Origin: SAR324 cluster bacterium
GTDB taxonomy: Bacteria; SAR324; NAC60-12
NCBI GenBank assembly: GCA_015231825.1
Contig: JADGAV010000024.1
Span: forward strand, 1-64,000
Direction: 5' to 3'
DNA length: 64,000 bases
Under the pieces are notes generated by a model that worked only from the letters and a program-made list of their open reading frames with translations, was not told where the DNA came from and ran no database searches. This document shows, in pieces, positions 26,928-37,095 of this stretch. Made by a program: the position numbers and the translations under genes. Each line of letters opens with the position of its first letter. Positions within the stretch are counted from its first letter, which is position 1.

Positions 26928-27203
26928 ATGCCTTTATTCAATTCAAAATACCCAAGCACGGATCTTGATAATTTCACAACACTTGTGCTCGCTGCCTGTG
27001 ACGCTCCAGACATGAAAATGCAGATTATGAAAATTTTGGAACTTGAAGCAGCGCAACGTGTCAAACTGATTAATTCTATTCTCACTCACTTATCCCACCA
27101 AAGAGCACCCACTCAACTTATCGAAGCAATTGCGTGTCTCAAAAATGAAGCTGTTGCTGAAAAAGTCAAAGAGCTGATTGCTTGGGGTAACAACTCTGCC
27201 TGA
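26928..27203 (+). CDS. Small helical protein of unknown function
   Basis: 91 residues from the ATG at 26928, just after the Nudix stop; an upstream ATG at 26874 would overlap the Nudix gene by 44 bp. The protein is helical with Leu/Ala-rich repeats, such as MKILELEAAQRVKLIN and LIEAIACLKNEAVAEKV, resembling a short HEAT-like pair. I do not recognise it. It sits 41 bp before prmA on the same strand. Confidence 0.6.
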   Translation: MPLFNSKYPSTDLDNFTTLVLAACDAPDMKMQIMKILELEAAQRVKLINSILTHLSHQRAPTQLIEAIACLKNEAVAEKVKELIAWGNNSA

Positions 27204-27244
27204 AATACTTACTCTGCCTGAATCTGCTCAATAGATATCCACTT

Positions 27245-28132
27245 ATGAAAACAGATTTTTACCTCGAATTGTTGGTGGAACTTCCTCAAAGACATGAAGA
27301 TTTATGGAGCACATTCTGTTTTGAAGAAAGCGCCTCCGGAATTGAGATTGCTGAAGAGACAAACTCAATACTGCAAATGCGCGTCTTTTTTGAAGACAAA
27401 CCTGTAGAAACAATTCGAGCAATTCCTGAAAAATTCTGTCGCTTCTATCAATATCCTTTCGACGCCATTAAAATTTTGAGTCTTAACCGCCTGCCATACC
27501 AAGATTGGCAAGCTGCATGGAAACAGTACTTTGTTCCCACCCAGGTCGGGAAATCCTTCACCATCTGCCCTCCCTGGAAAATCGAAGGACAATCGTCTGG
27601 AAGAATTCCGATCGTCATTGATCCCGGGCAAGGTTTTGGGACCGGTCAGCATCCATCCACCGTATTAGCCCTGGAAACTCTTGAAAAACATATCTTCAAT
27701 TCTGCAACTCCCCCCGGTTCCTTGCTCGATGTCGGGATCGGTTCCGGGATCCTGGCTTTTGCAGCGGCGTACCTTGGGGTTCCTTTGGTTCATGGGATTG
27801 ATTTGGAGAAAGAAGCTGTCCAGGATGTGATAAAAAACCGAAACCTCAATCAGTTGAACGAAATTGTTCAAGCATTTGTAGGAAAACCCGATTGCTTGAC
27901 CAGGAAATACTCCATAGTGATCAGCAATATGCTTTTTCATGAATTACTGAGTGTAAAATCAGATTTTGCACGTTTGGTCGCACCTTCAGGAGTTTTGATT
28001 TGCAGCGGTTTTCTAGCACATCAATGGGTTGAATTAGAGACAGAATTTTTAAAGCTGGGTTTGGCCCCGCTCCATACTTATAAAAAGGACGATTGGAGAT
28101 CTGTAATTCTATCTCATTGTTTCCAACCATGA
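27245..28132 (+). CDS. prmA: Ribosomal protein L11 methyltransferase (PrmA)
   Basis: 295 residues. An N-terminal substrate-recognition domain is followed by the PrmA linker (RIPIVIDPGQGFGTGQHPST) and the AdoMet-binding motif LLDVGIGSGILAFAA; the post-I acidic end is HGIDLEKEA. The usual NxxxxP/A catalytic strand reads SNMLFHELL. It trimethylates residues of ribosomal protein L11. Confidence 0.92.
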   Translation: MKTDFYLELLVELPQRHEDLWSTFCFEESASGIEIAEETNSILQMRVFFEDKPVETIRAIPEKFCRFYQYPFDAIKILSLNRLPYQDWQAAWKQYFVPTQVGKSFTICPPWKIEGQSSGRIPIVIDPGQGFGTGQHPSTVLALETLEKHIFNSATPPGSLLDVGIGSGILAFAAAYLGVPLVHGIDLEKEAVQDVIKNRNLNQLNEIVQAFVGKPDCLTRKYSIVISNMLFHELLSVKSDFARLVAPSGVLICSGFLAHQWVELETEFLKLGLAPLHTYKKDDWRSVILSHCFQP

Positions 28133-28193
28133 ATCGAGATCGCGATTGCCAAGTCTTTCACGAAAATCAATTTCACGAGTTTTTGCTTTTCTC

Positions 28194-29297
28194 ATGAAAC
28201 ATCATTCATTTCGATCTTTGCGCCCGTCTTCTCTCAGTCCAGATTTTCAAAATTCAGGGATGGCCCTGATGATTATCTTGGTCTTTATGACCCTACTCAG
28301 TCTTCTTCTTTTGCGCTGGTATCAAAACGAAATTCAGTTCCGCCTGCAAGCTGAATCTTCTGTCAAGTTTCAATCAATATTTCAAGAAATGGAAGGAGTT
28401 TTAGGGCAAATCATTCTGATGCTTCAAAAGCACTCCGAAGCCCAGCTTCGGGAAAATTCAGTTGTTTTGAACAAGTCAAAATATATGCCCTTTTTTCCTG
28501 ATTGGAAGGCACAAAGCAAAGCAGCATTGAACATGCCTTTTTTGTCGATAGAACTGATACATGAATCTTCAGGGGAATCGCTGAATTTTGAAGCCCTATT
28601 TCATTTCCAATACTTTGCTCTTTCGGATATTCCATGGAGTAACCTGGCTGCCCTGGATAGTGTTGAAATACCCGAAAACATTATTTTCTACGATGAGCAA
28701 GATCGAATAAAGTCTTTGGAAAGCAACCGCTATTTTCTACTCCCAGAAAATCCTGATCTTTCCTTCGATCAGCAACTGAAGGGAGAAGTGCGATTGCTAT
28801 GGGAGGAAGAAAAAATCACTGCATTTTTGAATGAGAAGAATTGGATCGTGACTGACATCGGCGTTGACCCGTTATACATCGAAATAATAGGAAACGCGAC
28901 AATAGAAGGGGATCTGACGGCACCAATCGGCAAACAGATCTATTTCGATATTATTGGGAATCTGAATTTGGACCTTCCCGGAAAACCGGACGTTTTTGCC
29001 CGGACTTCTCCAAATCTATTCGTTCATGTCAGTGAAAAAGTGACATTGCGATCCCTGAATTCGGAAAATTCGTCGGCTCAAATCAACGGATATTTCTGGA
29101 TTGAAAATTCTTGTCTGACCCTTCAGAGTTCATTTCGTTCAATTTATTGGAAAGGGAGTCTTGCCTGCCATGCTGACCCCTCATTTTTCCAAATGATTCC
29201 TCTCCATATTCTGCACAGTCCTTATCCCTCCCTTCCCCCATCTTCTTTTGACCGCACTCTACTAAAACTGAGCGGAGTGCGCGCATTGGCCCTATAA
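28194..29297 (+). CDS. PilX/GspK-like membrane-anchored protein
   Basis: About 367 residues from the ATG at 28194; an upstream in-frame TTG at 28146 is possible and neither has a good ribosome-binding site. Near residue 22 there is a prepilin-like segment (NSGMALMIILVFMTLLSL) followed by RWYQNEI, which matches minor pseudopilins that lack the usual Glu5. The remaining ~300 residues look like an extracytoplasmic beta-rich domain. Such proteins start or cap type IV pili or type II pseudopili. No other pilus gene is adjacent, so the role is inferred only from the N-terminus. Confidence 0.55.
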   Translation: MKHHSFRSLRPSSLSPDFQNSGMALMIILVFMTLLSLLLLRWYQNEIQFRLQAESSVKFQSIFQEMEGVLGQIILMLQKHSEAQLRENSVVLNKSKYMPFFPDWKAQSKAALNMPFLSIELIHESSGESLNFEALFHFQYFALSDIPWSNLAALDSVEIPENIIFYDEQDRIKSLESNRYFLLPENPDLSFDQQLKGEVRLLWEEEKITAFLNEKNWIVTDIGVDPLYIEIIGNATIEGDLTAPIGKQIYFDIIGNLNLDLPGKPDVFARTSPNLFVHVSEKVTLRSLNSENSSAQINGYFWIENSCLTLQSSFRSIYWKGSLACHADPSFFQMIPLHILHSPYPSLPPSSFDRTLLKLSGVRALAL

Positions 29298-29381
29298 GAG
29301 AGTTGACTTGTTTTCCTGATAAAGCTAGGGATATTGGTATGCGCAACATTTTTCAAATAGCGTTTGAACAAGGAGGAATGC

Positions 29382-30605
29382 ATGCAAACACAAAGAGTAT
29401 TGTTTTCTGCTGCAACAGGAGAAAAATTAGTGGGGCACGTGATGCTGCCGACTGATGAAGAACCCATTGCCTATTGCTTATTTGCACACTGTTTCACCTG
29501 TACTAAAAACCTTAAAGCGATAAATCACATCGGTCGTGCTCTCATTCAAGCAGGGATTGGAGTTCTCAAGTTTGATTTTACCGGATTGGGAGAAAGTGAA
29601 GGGGATTTTGCTGATACCAATTTTTCATCGAATGTTACAGATCTAGTCGCGGCGGCCGACTATCTCAAAGCCGAATTTGAAGCACCCAAATTATTGATCG
29701 GCCATTCCCTGGGAGGAGCAGCTGTTTTGCAGGCGGCATCAGAAATCACTTCTTCGATTGCCGTTGCAACCATAGGAGCACCAGCTGAACCAGAGCATGT
29801 CAGTAAACTTTTAGAAAACAAGCGGGAGTTGATTGAATTGGAAGGAGAAGCTGAAGTATTGCTGGCAGGGCGCAAATTCAAGATCAAAAAACAATTCTTG
29901 GAAGATTTGGCGGAATCCAATATGGAATCCAAGATTCGCAACTTGCAGAAAGCACTGCTGATTCTTCACTCGCCCATTGACACGACTGTAGGAATTGACA
30001 ATGCTTCCAAAATTTTTTTAGCGGCCAAACATCCAAAAAGCTATCTCTCTCTCGATCAAGCCGATCATCTTTTGATGCAAGAAAATGATGCGGTTTATGC
30101 CGGTGCCATGATTGCAGCCTGGGCCAAAAAATACATCGGTATCCCTGAAAAAAAATCGGCGGTCCAGACTTCTCCTCTGGAAAATCGAATTACTGTACGC
30201 ACCGACAGTGGTTTTTTTACAAAAATAAGAGCGCATGGCCACTCCCTAATTGCTGATGAGCCCGCCGCAGTTGGAGGAAGCAACCAAGGTCCTTCCCCAT
30301 ACGATTATCTGGTTTCAGCCCTGGGCGCCTGTACTTCGATGACATTGAGGATGTATGCGGACCGCAAGGGCTGGCCGCTAAAATCGGCGGTGGTCCGCCT
30401 GAACCACGAAAAAGTATACAATACAGATTGTCAGAACTGTGAAAACCAGAATGTTAAAATCGACAGGATTGAGCGGGAAATTGAACTGATTGGCCCCCTC
30501 GATCAGGAACAGCAAAACAGGCTATTACAAATCGCCGACAAATGCCCGGTTCACCGTACCTTGCATTCAAAAATCGATGTAAAAACCATACTCAAAAAAA
30601 GATGA
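29382..30605 (+). CDS. Alpha/beta hydrolase - OsmC fusion protein
   Basis: 407 residues from the ATG at 29382, which has a perfect AGGAGG 6 nt upstream. Residues 1-250: alpha/beta hydrolase with nucleophile motif IGHSLGG and a candidate catalytic His in DQADHLL. Residues ~265-407: OsmC/Ohr domain with the peroxidatic cysteine in [18 protein letters not shown] and the second cysteine in KCPVHRTL. OsmC domains reduce organic hydroperoxides. The hydrolase half may release the substrate, but this is inference. The fusion is a known bacterial arrangement. Confidence 0.9.
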   Translation: MQTQRVLFSAATGEKLVGHVMLPTDEEPIAYCLFAHCFTCTKNLKAINHIGRALIQAGIGVLKFDFTGLGESEGDFADTNFSSNVTDLVAAADYLKAEFEAPKLLIGHSLGGAAVLQAASEITSSIAVATIGAPAEPEHVSKLLENKRELIELEGEAEVLLAGRKFKIKKQFLEDLAESNMESKIRNLQKALLILHSPIDTTVGIDNASKIFLAAKHPKSYLSLDQADHLLMQENDAVYAGAMIAAWAKKYIGIPEKKSAVQTSPLENRITVRTDSGFFTKIRAHGHSLIADEPAAVGGSNQGPSPYDYLVSALGACTSMTLRMYADRKGWPLKSAVVRLNHEKVYNTDCQNCENQNVKIDRIEREIELIGPLDQEQQNRLLQIADKCPVHRTLHSKIDVKTILKKR

Positions 30606-30652
30606 TTTGCTTTGTGAGCAAGCTTACTTGACTTTCCGACAATGACAGGTTA

Positions 30653-30671
30653 TTTCAAAGTAACTTTGAAA
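30653..30671. promoter_or_regulatory. Perfect 19-bp palindrome
   Basis: TTTCAAAGT and ACTTTGAAA flank a single central A. It lies 47 bp past the hydrolase-OsmC stop and about 135 bp before the YdcF-family gene. It could be an operator for the latter. The lack of a T-run argues against an intrinsic terminator. Confidence 0.4.
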
Positions 30672-30804
30672 AGGAAATTCTTAAAAAACATGGGTTTCCT
30701 TCTGGTTTCCCCTTATAACAGTCCGATGGTTCGCTGTTTGACGAACCCGTTAAAGAACATCAACAAAAATTCCTAAGTGTTTAAATTGGCAATTTGTTTT
30801 TATT

Positions 30805-31554
30805 ATGCAGCCCTCGATTGCTCTGATCATTGAAAACCTCATTTTTAGTCCTCTTGTCTTTGCAGTCTTCGTTTTATTGGCAGTAGTCTGGCCTGTCAGG
30901 CGAAATCGAAGAGAAAAAAATCCCAGAATAAAATGGTTAGTTTCCATCTGCCTTGTTTTGATTGTTCTCACCAATACCTGGTTTTTTCAACTTTTCTCAT
31001 GGCCTCTCAAATTTTTAACACCGGCAAGCGAGAAGCACAAAGCGGATGTCATTGTCGTCGCCACAGCAGGTGTCCATGAATCCGGCGCCCCATCTTCCGG
31101 ATCGACGATCAGAGCCTATACCGCGGCACAATTGTACCTGGAAGGGTGGGCTCCCTTGATCTTGGTGACCGGGGGCATCACTAAACCCTCTGCCGAACAT
31201 TTTGATGCTAAAGGAATGCATATCATATTGAGAGGAATGGGAATTCCTGATAAGGATATTCTTGTCGAGAACCAATCGGTCGACACTTATATGAACAGTA
31301 CTAAAAGTGCAGAAATTTTAAATTCGCAGCAGCTTAAGAAAATTCTCCTGGTCACCCATGACTATCATATGCTCCGCTTATACCTCACTTTTCAGCATCT
31401 TGGCTTTGAAATATACCCTTATGCAGCCAGTTCATTTTCTAAAAAAGAAGACACCTGGTGGCGATATTTTGATTGGAGGAACTTCAGCAAACTGCAAACC
31501 TATGCTCACGAATATATCGGTTTGCTGACGTATAAAATCAGAGGCTGGATCTAG
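30805..31554 (+). CDS. YdcF/SanA/ElyC-family (DUF218) membrane protein
   Basis: 249 residues with two N-terminal transmembrane segments (~10-30 and ~45-70) and a DUF218 domain: DVIVVATAGV, then RAYTAAQLYLEGWAP, GGITKPSAEHF, NQSVDTYMN and VTHDYHMLRLYL. Members influence cell-envelope synthesis or drug sensitivity in E. coli, and their reaction is not settled. No clear ribosome-binding site precedes the ATG. Confidence 0.87.
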   Translation: MQPSIALIIENLIFSPLVFAVFVLLAVVWPVRRNRREKNPRIKWLVSICLVLIVLTNTWFFQLFSWPLKFLTPASEKHKADVIVVATAGVHESGAPSSGSTIRAYTAAQLYLEGWAPLILVTGGITKPSAEHFDAKGMHIILRGMGIPDKDILVENQSVDTYMNSTKSAEILNSQQLKKILLVTHDYHMLRLYLTFQHLGFEIYPYAASSFSKKEDTWWRYFDWRNFSKLQTYAHEYIGLLTYKIRGWI

Positions 31555-31605
31555 CGGAAGCAAAGACTACTGGTTTAAGGGAGCAAAAACTAACAAAAAC
31601 TAAGT

Positions 31606-34600
31606 TCAAGACCTGTCAAGAATATTTCGAATCAGTCGCCCGGTCTCGACCATTGAGTAGGGTTTCGATATTCGAAAATCTATATCTGATTCTTTGTATT
31701 CTTCTGGAAGCGGTCCCAAACCCGAGGCAAGTATAATCGGGATATCAGAGCGAATTTCCTTTATTTTTTTACTCAATTCAATACCAGAAATTTGAGGCAT
31801 GGTTTGATCCGTTAAAACGAGATCAAACTGCTCAGGCGTCATTCTAAATTTTTCCAGAGCCGCACTACAGTCCGTTGACGCTTCGACCTGATAACCTAAT
31901 TTTTCGAGCATCATCTTGGCAAATTCGACAATATCTTCTTCATCATCCACCACCAAAATTCTTTCCGTGCCCTCGTAAAGGACTTCATTAGTACTATTTT
32001 CCTCAACTGGAACCATTTGACTGGAGACTGGAAAAAAGACATCAAATGATGTGCCTTTTCCCAAGTCGCTTTCAACGGTTATCGCTCCTTCGTGGCTTTG
32101 CACAATTCCGTGAACAATGGCAAGCCCCATACCGGTTCCCTCATGGGGTAATTTAGTCGAAAAAAAAGGTTCAAATATTCGATTTATCACCTCTGGATCA
32201 ATTCCAATTCCAGTATCTCGTATCGTTAATTTCAAACATTCCTTTGGCTGCAGATTCAAGCGTTTTGCCTGAATGAAGTCCGGTGATATCCGTTTAAGGG
32301 AGATTTCCAAAATCCCGCCTTTTTCTTTCATGGCATAACTTGCGTTGATGCACAGATTTAATATGATCTGATGAATCTGCGATGCATTTCCAAAGATTTG
32401 TTCTTCGGTGTCTGCCAGATTTGTTTGAATCTCAATTGTAGAAGGTAGTGCCGCTCTGATCATTTCAAGGGCATCCTTGACAAAAAGCCCCAGTTTTATG
32501 ATTTGGCGTTCCGTGTCTTCTTTGCGGCTGAAAGTCAATATCTGCTTGATTAAATCTCTAGCCCGATGAACGCTTTTAAGGCCTCTTTCCAGGTTGGACT
32601 TGACCTGACTCTCCTTTGTCGCTCTTATCGAAAGTTCCATTGCCATGATAATAGATTGCAGATTGTTATTAAAATCATGAGCAATTCCACCTGCCAACTT
32701 GCCAATTGCTTCCAATCTTCGTGATTGAATTAGCTGTTTTTCCAGTTCTTCCGCCTGTTTTCGTTCACTAATATCATAACTGACCCAAATGATTACCTGT
32801 TTCCCATTAATCGCTCTCGGAATAAATGCTGTTCTTCCCTCAAACCAGATTTTTCCGTTTGGTACGTCAAGCTGGTATTCGAGTATTTGATTCTGCCGTG
32901 TTTCGATGGTTTTATTGATCACATTCTGAATCAAAGCAGCCTTTTCTGGAGGTAAAAACTCATGAATCGTTCTTGTTTTTATGGTCTCAACTGCGTCCAC
33001 CAAAAATCCGTCTGCAGAAGCCAGTATTTCAATATAACGACCATCCTCATCAAGAATAAAGGCAACGTCATGAACTGCGCTGGCAAAAGCGCTAAGGAGT
33101 TCTTCACTTTCATGGAGAGCTTTTTCTGTCTTTTCCCGTTCAGCAAGACTCACCGTTAATTGCAGATGACTCCTAATTCTAGCCAATAGTTCTCTTCTTG
33201 AAAAAGGTTTAGGAAGATAGTCGTTCGCTCCAGCAGCAAGTCCTTCAATTAAATCTGAGACTTTGTTTTTTGCTGTCAGCATGATGATAGGAAGGTCAAG
33301 GGGAGAAAATTCTTCTCGTAGTTTTCTGCAGACCTCGAAACCCGACATTTTGGGCATCATGACATCAAGTAATAGAAGGTCGATTGTGTTGTGTTTGATC
33401 ATTTCCAAACACTCTTGTCCACTTTTTGCCTGTAAAACTGAGTACTTTTGGAGATGAAGATAATTGGCCAAGACCTGCAGATTAATCAGGTCATCATCTA
33501 CAATCAAAATTTGAAAGTCTTTTTGAGTGCTTAATATTAAATCGACACCGGGCACCGCAAAGCTGCCAGACTCCGTATCGTCACCTTCGAGGACCGAAGC
33601 AACAGAAAGAACCTCGTCTGCGTTTGAAACTTCAGCTACTTGTGATTCAACCAAATTTTGGGGTTGCGTGGAAACAGGGAGCGTGAAAATGAACTGAGAT
33701 CCTTTTCCTAATTCAGAATTAACCCGGATTTCACCGCCATGGGCTCTTACAAGTTCACGAGTAATTCCAAGACCCAATCCTCTTCCGGTATTTTTTTCGG
33801 AGACCTTGCTTTTGATCTGTTCAAATGACTGAAAAATACGATTGTAATCATCAGAGGAAATTCCAATCCCTGTGTCAGAAACCATCAATTCGACCATGCT
33901 GGCCTCCGTTTTTCTGGCTGATACAGTGATATTTCCATGCTTCGTAAATTTTATAGCATTGTCGAGCAAATTCACCAGGATCTGCTGCAGACGGTTTTCA
34001 TCCGCATCAACAATCCAATCTGTTTCAATTTGGTTGAAAAAAGCAATGGGCTTGTCTGCAATCAATGGCCTAAAAAGCGTGAGGATGCCTTCCACCGTGC
34101 GATGAATCAGCAAGGGCTGTATAAACAATTGAATTTCTTTGTCTTTAATCTGAGAATAATCAAGAATATCACTGACCAAACTGGTAAGCCGTTTACTGCT
34201 GGACGCAATCAAGGAAATATTGTCAATAGCTGGAGAAACTAATTGTCCTTGACAATCCTCTATTATCGATTCAGCAAGGCCAGTGATCCCGTGCAGGGTC
34301 ACCCGAAGTTCATGAGAAACTATTTCCAGCAAATTTGATTCAATTTCGGTTGCTTGTTCAGGAGATTCATTCTCCTGTCGGGATCTCGAAGCGTTTAGCA
34401 AGGCCCTGAGACGAAAAAGATAGATCAGTAACAAGACGAAGACAAATGCAGCAGCGAGCAGCAACCCCCACCCCCAAGCTTGATCAATACGAATCGTGGG
34501 GTTTATTTCGTCAGCCATCGAACTGCCTCCGATCAAACCCATCAAGAGGAAATTGAGTCCAATTAGGGTTACTCGTTTCAGTGAAAAAGCGACTGTTTGC

Positions 34601-34686
34601 CAGGTATAAAAGCTTTTGCTTAACCCTTGATCAGTGGATCTACATCGTTCAATCCATTTTTTTAAAAATACAAAGATTATTAACAT
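31606..34686 (-). CDS. Double hybrid sensor histidine kinase (HK-REC-PAS-HK-REC)
   Basis: 1026 residues. Two hydrophobic segments (~38-57, possibly a signal peptide, and ~74-92) precede HisKA 1 with phosphoacceptor His125 (EIVSHELRVTLHG), HATPase 1 (to ~345), a receiver (~393-510, DVMMPKMSG Asp and LPKPF Lys), a PAS domain (~525-645), HisKA 2 (GGIAHDFNNNLQSI), HATPase 2 and a terminal receiver (DLVLTDQTMPQISG). All phosphotransfer residues are present, so it is an internal phosphorelay. There is little periplasmic sensing domain, so input probably comes through PAS or a partner. It is convergent with the YdcF-family gene. Confidence 0.9.
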   Translation of the reverse strand: MLIIFVFLKKWIERCRSTDQGLSKSFYTWQTVAFSLKRVTLIGLNFLLMGLIGGSSMADEINPTIRIDQAWGWGLLLAAAFVFVLLLIYLFRLRALLNASRSRQENESPEQATEIESNLLEIVSHELRVTLHGITGLAESIIEDCQGQLVSPAIDNISLIASSSKRLTSLVSDILDYSQIKDKEIQLFIQPLLIHRTVEGILTLFRPLIADKPIAFFNQIETDWIVDADENRLQQILVNLLDNAIKFTKHGNITVSARKTEASMVELMVSDTGIGISSDDYNRIFQSFEQIKSKVSEKNTGRGLGLGITRELVRAHGGEIRVNSELGKGSQFIFTLPVSTQPQNLVESQVAEVSNADEVLSVASVLEGDDTESGSFAVPGVDLILSTQKDFQILIVDDDLINLQVLANYLHLQKYSVLQAKSGQECLEMIKHNTIDLLLLDVMMPKMSGFEVCRKLREEFSPLDLPIIMLTAKNKVSDLIEGLAAGANDYLPKPFSRRELLARIRSHLQLTVSLAEREKTEKALHESEELLSAFASAVHDVAFILDEDGRYIEILASADGFLVDAVETIKTRTIHEFLPPEKAALIQNVINKTIETRQNQILEYQLDVPNGKIWFEGRTAFIPRAINGKQVIIWVSYDISERKQAEELEKQLIQSRRLEAIGKLAGGIAHDFNNNLQSIIMAMELSIRATKESQVKSNLERGLKSVHRARDLIKQILTFSRKEDTERQIIKLGLFVKDALEMIRAALPSTIEIQTNLADTEEQIFGNASQIHQIILNLCINASYAMKEKGGILEISLKRISPDFIQAKRLNLQPKECLKLTIRDTGIGIDPEVINRIFEPFFSTKLPHEGTGMGLAIVHGIVQSHEGAITVESDLGKGTSFDVFFPVSSQMVPVEENSTNEVLYEGTERILVVDDEEDIVEFAKMMLEKLGYQVEASTDCSAALEKFRMTPEQFDLVLTDQTMPQISGIELSKKIKEIRSDIPIILASGLGPLPEEYKESDIDFRISKPYSMVETGRLIRNILDRS

Positions 34687-34810
34687 TTTCAGTTAGTTTT
34701 GATGTAAATGGCTTTTTTGAAAATAATCGATTGTGTTATTTTCTATCAAAAATACTAAATTTTTGGTAGTAATGTTTGACAAAATAAAATTTTACTATTC
34801 TTTTGAGAGA

Positions 34811-36220
34811 ATGAGTAAAAAATATTTCCCTCCGGGGTGCCCGGCTACAGCATTGCCAATGTCTAGATTATTTTTCTATTCACTCCCAATCCTGGTTTGG
34901 AGTATCATCGCACCCTTCCAAGTCTTCTCGGCTTCACCGCAAATATTTTCCAGCACTCTCGCTTCAGAAAACTACACGGAATCACAACAAATCACAGCAA
35001 TCATTATCATAGCTCATTCCAGTCCAATAACCGAAGTCATCCTCAACGATAAAGCAGAACAAACCTCCACAGAGGAAACCCTTGTCCTCACAAAGCATTT
35101 GGTTCTCCAACCAGGAAAAAATCGTATTTTGGTTGAAGCGAAAGGGCAAGAAGGAGAAAAGGCAAAAAAGCTATTTCTAATCTATTACGGAAATCAAAAC
35201 GAACTGGAACTTTGGAAGAGTCAGAACGAGGAACAAGACGCTGCAGTTTTCAGAAAAGTCAACTATATGTTGGATTTGCGCCTGCAATCTGATGACAACG
35301 CTTTGTTTGTGCCTTTCAATGGAAGCATTTTCCAAAATTCTCAAGAAAAAGGACCAAACAGGGAGAAAAAGACTGATGAACTACTGACGGATTTTAATGC
35401 ATCATATTCTCCCTCTACTGACTGGAAACTGGGAGAATCGCCAATACAGCCGGAATTAAGTTATCGATTTCAATCCCAATGGAACTCGACGCTAAAAGAA
35501 AGCGGTTTTCTCTCACATTGGTTCTCAGGAAAAATCATCTGGGAACAGGGAAATCATCGAGTTGAAGCCAAATCCTCTTATATCACCTTGCGAACCAATA
35601 CTGCGAAGGCAAGTTGGGAGAATATGGCAATCTTAAAAGTGGCAGAAATCAGCGGACATCTATTTCATTCCAAACAATATCAGTCCAACATTTTCGCAAT
35701 ATTCATTGATCAGGACTTTAATGACAGCCTTGAAACAATGGATGGAAATGTCGAAAAGCAATCTGATTTGAATTTCAAAGAAGAGAACAAGGGGCACGAT
35801 CTGGATGGCGTCAAACGCTTGTTTGGATATAGATTCTCACATCTATTTCTTGATTCTACCCAATTGAATCTCACTCTCCTTCATACCAAGTCAGACACGC
35901 GTAAAGAATTTGATGACTATAATGCTTTAGGAGGAATCTTGAAACTTGATCATCGACTTGAGAACACGCCCTGGCTTTTCTTTGTCGAAAAACAATATGA
36001 AAATCAATATTACAAGGCCGTTCACACCGGTCTTCCTGAGGACATAACCAGTAAAAAGCGGGCCGATCGATATAGTCGCTCAAAAATTGGAATTCAGCGT
36101 TCCATCGGCAACAATTCTCAAATCAGTGCCAACTTGATCAAAGCAGTTAATTATTCCAACCTCTCTACTTTTGACTACCAAAGAATTGTCGCCAATATCG
36201 GTGTCACAGTTCAGTTTTAA
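34811..36220 (+). CDS. Predicted outer-membrane beta-barrel protein with N-terminal Ig-like domain
   Basis: About 469 residues from the ATG at 34811, 453 from 34859 (start uncertain; an in-frame GTG is at 34733). A signal peptide (LFFYSLPILVWSIIAPF) ends near FSA. Residues ~55-140 after the signal resemble a bacterial Ig-like strand domain with the LQPGKNRILVEAKG pattern. The rest alternates polar and aromatic residues, with repeated tyrosine/tryptophan, and ends in aromatic VTVQF, as expected for a barrel exported by Bam. It starts a plus-strand pair with the FecR-domain gene 29 bp downstream. Confidence 0.6.
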   Translation: MSKKYFPPGCPATALPMSRLFFYSLPILVWSIIAPFQVFSASPQIFSSTLASENYTESQQITAIIIIAHSSPITEVILNDKAEQTSTEETLVLTKHLVLQPGKNRILVEAKGQEGEKAKKLFLIYYGNQNELELWKSQNEEQDAAVFRKVNYMLDLRLQSDDNALFVPFNGSIFQNSQEKGPNREKKTDELLTDFNASYSPSTDWKLGESPIQPELSYRFQSQWNSTLKESGFLSHWFSGKIIWEQGNHRVEAKSSYITLRTNTAKASWENMAILKVAEISGHLFHSKQYQSNIFAIFIDQDFNDSLETMDGNVEKQSDLNFKEENKGHDLDGVKRLFGYRFSHLFLDSTQLNLTLLHTKSDTRKEFDDYNALGGILKLDHRLENTPWLFFVEKQYENQYYKAVHTGLPEDITSKKRADRYSRSKIGIQRSIGNNSQISANLIKAVNYSNLSTFDYQRIVANIGVTVQF

Positions 36221-36249
36221 ATACGTCTAACAACAATTTGGGAGAGCTC

Positions 36250-37005
36250 ATGAAAACTGTACTCATTTGTTTTTTATCGTTTATTTTTTACACCATTACG
36301 GCCTGGGGAGCTCCCCCGTCAATTGGGATTCTCACCCCTCTCGGCGAGAGCTATGAAATTTTTCTGGACGGTAAAAAAATATCAGGATCAACTCCTGTCG
36401 CGAAAGAAAACCTCATCCGATTGGGGAAAAACAGTGTTGCAGAATTGAAAATGGAGAATGGTGACCGATTCGTCCTTGCCAGCGAAGCGGAATTCCATGT
36501 TAAGGAATACTTTGATGGAGAAGGAAATTCCTCTGAACATCCCTCCCTGTTTGAATTAATCAGAGGAAAGTTAGAAGCCTTAATAGACCGTCGGGACAGA
36601 GAAAAGATTTTGATCAAGACAGGCAACGCTGTCATCGGGGTCAAAGGAACAAATTTTATTGTCGAAGTTCCATCTTTTAGCTTAACCCAGGTGACCACAT
36701 TATCGGGAATTGTCAGTTTTCAGAGAATAGATCAGGAAACAAATGCTCACGAAATTTCTTTGCGACCTGGTTTTCGATCTCTCATTGTCAAAGCTTCCTC
36801 GCCAACGCCGCCACTTTCAATTTCTTCTGGAGACCGTACAGAAATAAACCGAATTTTTCAAAGGCTCAAGAGACCTTTATTCCAGCAGATTCAACCCTCA
36901 TCGGAATCAATCGTCGACAATACATTGAATCAGGAAATTAAAAACCGCGTGATCCAGCAAGCTTTACACAATCAAGCAGCACTGATTGTTGACGTGGTTT
37001 TTTAA
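36250..37005 (+). CDS. FecR-domain periplasmic protein
   Basis: 251 residues from the ATG at 36250, with GGAG 5 nt upstream. A signal peptide ends near AWGA. A FecR domain (residues ~25-190) has FELIRGKLEALIDR and the core VIGVKGTNFIVEV, followed by LSGIVSFQR and LRPGFRS. FecR domains outside iron signalling often accompany barrel or CHASE2-cyclase proteins, and both types lie close by here. No sigma factor or TonB receptor is adjacent, so a classic Fec role is unlikely. Confidence 0.85.
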   Translation: MKTVLICFLSFIFYTITAWGAPPSIGILTPLGESYEIFLDGKKISGSTPVAKENLIRLGKNSVAELKMENGDRFVLASEAEFHVKEYFDGEGNSSEHPSLFELIRGKLEALIDRRDREKILIKTGNAVIGVKGTNFIVEVPSFSLTQVTTLSGIVSFQRIDQETNAHEISLRPGFRSLIVKASSPTPPLSISSGDRTEINRIFQRLKRPLFQQIQPSSESIVDNTLNQEIKNRVIQQALHNQAALIVDVVF

Positions 37006-37040
37006 ATTTAACCAGCAATTCAAAACCAAGTACCCATCAA

Positions 37041-37064
37041 GGTCAGGGCCGCTCGTCCCTGACC
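37041..37064 (+). terminator. Rho-independent terminator after the FecR-domain gene
   Basis: GGTCAGGG (37041-37048) pairs perfectly with CCCTGACC (37057-37064) around an 8-nt loop, followed by CGCTTTTAATT. It ends the plus-strand barrel/FecR unit. Confidence 0.85.
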
Positions 37065-37095
37065 CGCTTTTAATTCATCTCATGGAAAATCTCTG

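Noticed and set aside
36250-37005. Fec-type iron signalling
   Set aside because: No FecI sigma factor or TonB-dependent receptor is adjacent; the FecR domain occurs alone.
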